Shown here: positions 59,560 through 64,000 of the stretch, piece by piece | Numbering within the stretch: the stretch's first letter is position 1 | How the letters are laid out: every line of letters begins with the position of its first letter | Source: Hofstenia miamia | Lineage: Eukaryota; Xenacoelomorpha; Acoela | Length of the DNA: 64,000 nt | Assembly (NCBI GenBank): GCA_004352715.1 | Contig: SCFE01000090.1 | Coordinates: 258,767-322,766 of the forward strand | Direction: 5' to 3' | Program-made: the position numbers and the translations under genes | Notes under the pieces: model-generated | What the model was told of the DNA's origin: nothing | Databases searched by the model: none | What the model saw: the letters and a program-made list of their open reading frames with translations, nothing else

Positions 59560-61340
59560 GATATTAAACTCAACTCAGGACCAATTCTAGAAGAATCGCA
59601 AATAGAAAATAAACTAAAATACTACTGTAATAACTATAAATTTGTTTATCTCAATGCTAGAAATCTCAATTCAAACAGAAATGATTTTCTAAACTTAATA
59701 AATAAGATAGGACAAAACGCAATATTCCTTATTACTGAAACTAGGTTACAGCATAACACTGATCCTAATTTGTTTAATCCTAACCAACATTATTATGACA
59801 GTTTCATAAAAAACCAATTAGGTAAAGTGGCAGGCTCATGATTTTAGCTCCCAAATATTTAAAACTGGTACATAAATTAGAATATGAATTAAAACACGAT
59901 ATATTTGAATCACTCTGGATAGAAATTATATCATTTGAAAATAAATGCAATAAAGAACTGAATAATATCACATACAATAACATTAAGAATTATCATATTG
60001 AGTATTTAAAATTTAAGGCAAATGAAATGTCTGAAATAAGTGATCTCTACTATTCTATAAATATATTTGGTGACTTTAATATAAATTATTATAATTATTT
60101 TGAAAAAAAATCGTTAAAAGAATTTTGCACAACATATGATTTTCATTGTGTAAATACTGACTGTCCTACACAACATAACAATTTAATTGATTACTTCCTA
60201 ACAAATTTTTTAAATCCTTCATGTTTGAATCATTCAGTGACCATGCTCTTTGCACATATATAAGTAATATAACTACCAAAGTCAATAAATTTAAAATAAT
60301 TTATGCAAGAGATTGTCTAAATTATTCAGACGAAATAATGGAAACACTTTTGAAAAACATATTGTTCAACTATATATACACATTAAAATCTGGATCTTGC
60401 ATGATTAATTATATTTCAAAAGAAATTTGCAATGCAGTTAATAAAGCAACACCAATTAAGTACAACAAAGTAAAATTAAAAGTGCGCAAGTTTGCTTTAT
60501 CAAATGCCAATGATAGTGACATACATGAACTAGTAATTATTAAAAGAAAATTGTTTGATCTCGCTCAAACAGAACCAACAACAACTAATTGGAGTAATTA
60601 CGAAAAATCAAAGAGGATTATTAAACAATTAAGATAAAAAATCTGCCTTAAAAGAAAAAAGATTCTTGAATAAACTAAATAATACAAACAAAAAATTGCG
60701 ATATATTCATAAAATTTTGGGAAAAAGTAAAGGAATTTCAACTGATATTAATGAATTAAGTATTGATAACCAAACTACAACAGAAAAAACAAGAATAATA
60801 GACCACCTAAATACAACATTTAAGGAACTGGGCAATTTCAATTTTCCCCAATATAAGAGAAAGACAAATATATATATAAAAAGGCGACCCTCTAAATGCA
60901 CAAAATTATAGGCCCATCTGCATTGGCCATCTCTTTAGTAAACTATTTGAAAAATTATTAAATAATCAAATAAAAGCATATTTGATATCTGAAAATATTC
61001 TTTCAAAAAAACAATTTGGTTTTCATAATGGTTATAGCACTCAAGATGCAATTTTATCATTATCAGAACAAATAAAATCTAATTTGACCCTAAACAAATG
61101 TAGTTGTGTTGCACTTCATGATTTGAGCAAAGCTTTTAACTCAATGAATTTTGACATATTAAGGGACAAATTAATATATTATAACTTTGATAACAAAATA
61201 TATTACAATGGACCATTGGGTTCCACAGGGCACAGTTCTCAGAACTATTCTATTTGCAATCTATGTTAATTACATAACTAAACAGGTAAAAAACAGTAAA
61301 ATATATCAATATGCAGATTAATTCAAAACATCACATCCTC
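59560..61340 (+). pseudogene. LINE ORF2: endonuclease and reverse transcriptase
   Basis: Endonuclease blocks in order: FVYLNARNLNSNRNDF, IFLITETRLQ (catalytic Glu), ESLWIEIISFE, INIFGDFNIN (Asp/Asn) and ESFSDHALCTYI (S-D-H). Then a Lys-rich linker, and RT: GDPLNAQNYRPICIGHLF, KKQFGFHNGYSTQDAI and ALHDLSKAFNSMNFDIL (motif A). Motif C reads YAD followed by TAA where YADD is expected, at about 61310. Several frameshifts between 59840 and 61270. Downstream of motif C nothing recognisable remains. Follows ORF1 in the same orientation. Confidence 0.8.
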
Positions 61341-63924
61341 CTGCTTAAAACTTTTATTTGGTTCCTTAAAATACTCAATTTTGCACAAAAACATGACAAT
61401 GCATCCGACTACCAATAAAAATACAAAATATTATCCCCTTATTACCAAATTCAAATGCATATGTTATCAATATAATTTTGTACTAGTTTATTGTAGCAAT
61501 AAATTGCTTTTGAATCTTAATGGAGTAAACCTAGTACTCCATGAGTTTTCATACTATGGGCACAGTTTTGGAACCATTTGCACTTAATAGCTCGCTGATA
61601 AACTGATTTTTATTTTTTGAAATTCATCAACCTCTTATCATATATATATTATTCAATATAAGAAATTTCTTGGCACCAAGGCGCCTTGTTGCTCTTATCA
61701 TATGGGATCATACTACATTAATATATTATTTAATATAAGAAACTTTTTGGAGCCAAGGCGCCTCGTAGCTCTTATCATATAAACTTTCCTAGATGTAAAA
61801 TTTAATTTGCACTAGGTGGAAAGTCAATACGATGAAAACTCGCTAAGATATTAGCGATTATTTCTTAGAATTTCACTTACAAAAGGTTGGCCTAACTGAT
61901 AAAAAATCATGAATGGAAATATAGCAGGGCATGTCTGAGACTATTTTAAAGGACTTTTTAGAGGTAAAGTCGTTTTAGAATGCAATTTGAACTACTTTCA
62001 AAACTATGCAATTAGCAATTTTTTTGAACAATTAATGATTTTTTTAAAATTTCCTAACCACATTCTAAGATATCTTGGCATCCCAGGACCAACCCAAACA
62101 CTTCGGCAAATACAGAATTTATATTATTCTATATAAAAAAGGGCTTTGTAATTTATAAATACTGATATATTATGCAATAGTTATTGTTAATATTAAAACT
62201 TGTGAAAGAGCTATTGAAGTTCTCCAGGATGTTGTAAAGAGCTTGCAAATCAGATGAAAATACATGAACTAATTGCTCTCTAAATTACGACTGCCTGGTT
62301 ATTGTTTCTAGATAGACTTAAACAAGTATCTCAAGAAATTTGAATCATTTTAATTGCACACCACTAAGTGGAAGAAACAGTGGTGGCATGTGACATTATG
62401 TGCAGGGTAGACCACAGTAAATGTAGACAGTAAGTATAATATTCTTACGTTTTTCATTTTCAGCAAATATTACACTGATACATGAATAAATTTGCTCAAT
62501 GATAAATAAAATATGAAAAACGTAACAATGAAATTGAAGGATGTCTCAAACACTATATAAACCAAGCAGCAAACTTTTTAAACCAGGATCCGAAAATATA
62601 AAAAAATCTAGATTTGAAGATGCGCACTCATTTTCTTATGACTGACATGAAAATTAATATAATAGACTTTGCTGTGTTTGTGTTTGTTTTGTTTGTAGAT
62701 ATTGTCAGTCCACGGCAGCACAGTGCTTAGTAAAATAACATTATTTTAAATTCATTTGGAAACTTTTGTGATAATGCTATAAAATTTATGAAGATCCTTA
62801 GAATTCATAATGATTTTAAAGTTTAAGAAAGTTGAAATAGGGATCCGAAAGTGACATTTAACAGTGTTTCCAAATCATAATGAAGTTGAGGTTCTTAGGA
62901 TAGGATCTTAGTAGGATTGCTATGATATGCTTTTGGTCACATTTATTTACTTGATCCTAACCCTCTCCGGAAGTTTCAACAGAAGAAAGGTATACAATTT
63001 TTTTGTTTCAAGTAATTTTCCATATGCTAGATAATAGATTGAGTCTATCCATGTCCATGGTCTGCTAATTACAGACTAAACAATTTTTATGCGGGCTGTA
63101 CTTGTCAGAATTAAAATACCATTTGAGAGTTGTTTTCTCTACTCATCTTAAAAAGCAAACAGAATTTAATAATAAAAAATATTGAATTACAAACTTTGAG
63201 TTCAAGAATTTTCAAGGGTGTTTATATGATCTTCATCTAATATATTTATAGTTTTTTGATGTATTAACATCAAAATATGTAGACAACATGAAATTTTCAA
63301 GCAATTCAAGAAATTGTGAAAATGGTTAAAATAATCAAGCAGACATTTGTCAGAATTTTAGTAAAATCGTAAAAAGGGCGCATCTTAGCATTCTATATAC
63401 TGTTTGATAGAGCAACACCAGGCGCAAGTTGTCTTCAGGTTTAAAATTGTAGCTATAACATTGAATGAGCTGGGCTGAAAATTGTATTATTTTACAAAGT
63501 AGGTTAATTTTAATAGACCATATGGCTTGGTCAGTTTCTATGCAATTTTAAAAATTGTTGCACTAATTAATTTTGCATTGATAAATCTAATAAACTTTCA
63601 TTATCCTCAGCACCTCAACCATTGTACAAGCTTTTCGGTATTGATCAACCAAAAAATAATCATTGTAATGTTAATTTTATATTTATTGATTTTCGTTCTT
63701 TTTCGATTTTGAAAATTTTTAGGGCACCTGCAATTAAAATCGAAAAATAGCTCAAAAAATTGGCCAGTCTTGAGATAAGCGGTTGAAGTGAAATTTATTT
63801 AATGTAGTAGTGGTTAAACAGAGAGAAAGTTCATCTCACAGCTCACACCGCTTTTTGTAGGCACTACGCACTATTGCATTAATTCCGTACACTTGTTTCA
63901 CGAAAGGTGTAATATTGAAATATA
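61341..63924. other. No gene recognised; short direct repeat
   Basis: CpG content is again ordinary. The only structure seen is the repeat at 61633-61781. Confidence 0.45.
61633..61781. repeat. Two imperfect direct repeat units with AAGGCGCCTTG
   Basis: CCAAGGCGCCTTGTTGCTCT recurs as CCAAGGCGCCTCGTAGCTCT about 77 bases later, each followed by TATCATAT. The first unit contains a 12-bp palindrome CAAGGCGCCTTG. Confidence 0.65.
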
Positions 63925-64000
63925 CAGGGTGGCCCATAAGTTTGTATACAGTTAATACAAACATTTAAATAACAAGAAATAGTGAATTAAACACAGCATA
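63925..64000 (+). mobile_element. Terminal repeat of a mariner-like transposon, cut by the window
   Basis: After TA (63923-63924): CAGGGTGGCCCATAAGTTTG, then TATACAG. The CAGGGTGxCCCATAAGT start is typical of mariner ends. The rest lies outside. Confidence 0.6.

Noticed and set aside
1-64000. CRISPR arrays, operons or bacterial-type genes
   Set aside because: Introns, MITEs, LINEs and LTR elements show animal nuclear DNA; the tandem repeats lack the regular repeat-spacer pattern.

Overview
The window is animal nuclear DNA, AT-rich, with introns, (TA)n tracts and four runs of N. The intron-rich gene on the left and the mix of hAT, PIF/Harbinger and mariner MITEs, LINEs and Ty3/gypsy elements suggest an invertebrate. 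The species cannot be named from the sequence.

Left part (about 1-14.6 kb, minus strand): one real gene, microcephalin (MCPH1). Sixteen coding exons can be joined in frame by hand. They run from a short ATG exon at 14607 through an N-terminal BRCT domain (14.31-13.92 kb), a long low-complexity middle with basic patches and a repeated TIPET-type motif, and into the second BRCT domain at 1.1-0.94 kb. The rest of that BRCT and any third BRCT could not be placed. The introns hold several MITEs, including three PIF/Harbinger-type hairpins with intact TAA/TTA target duplications.

Middle left (14.6-23.8 kb): no host gene. This part holds broken LINE pieces on both strands, a retroelement gag fragment, an intact-looking hAT-type MITE with an 8-bp target duplication, a MITE with a 4-bp duplication and a degenerate minisatellite containing telomere-like CCTAAACCCTAACCC.

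Right part (23.8-58.5 kb): a transposon-rich block with almost no CpG; about 2.9 kb around 28.0-30.9 kb contains none. It holds at least four pieces of one Ty3/gypsy-type LTR family (LTR about 0.9 kb, tRNA-Trp-like primer site, TSD GCAT). The most complete copy spans 42.5-53.9 kb and lies inside the ORF1 of a minus-strand LINE; its 3' LTR is itself split by a mariner. A second, 5'-truncated copy spans 33.8-40.4 kb. Both carry, between integrase and polypurine tract, a long extra ORF (about 3.0 kb in the better copy) that I do not recognise and that does not look like an envelope gene. It is the best candidate here for something undescribed.

End (58.6-64 kb): a plus-strand LINE remnant with an SGNH-esterase-like ORF1 and an endonuclease/reverse-transcriptase ORF2, then unassigned AT-rich DNA, and a mariner-type terminal repeat running off the end. 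Two single-n joins (42229 and 47788) look like assembly seams at collapsed repeats.
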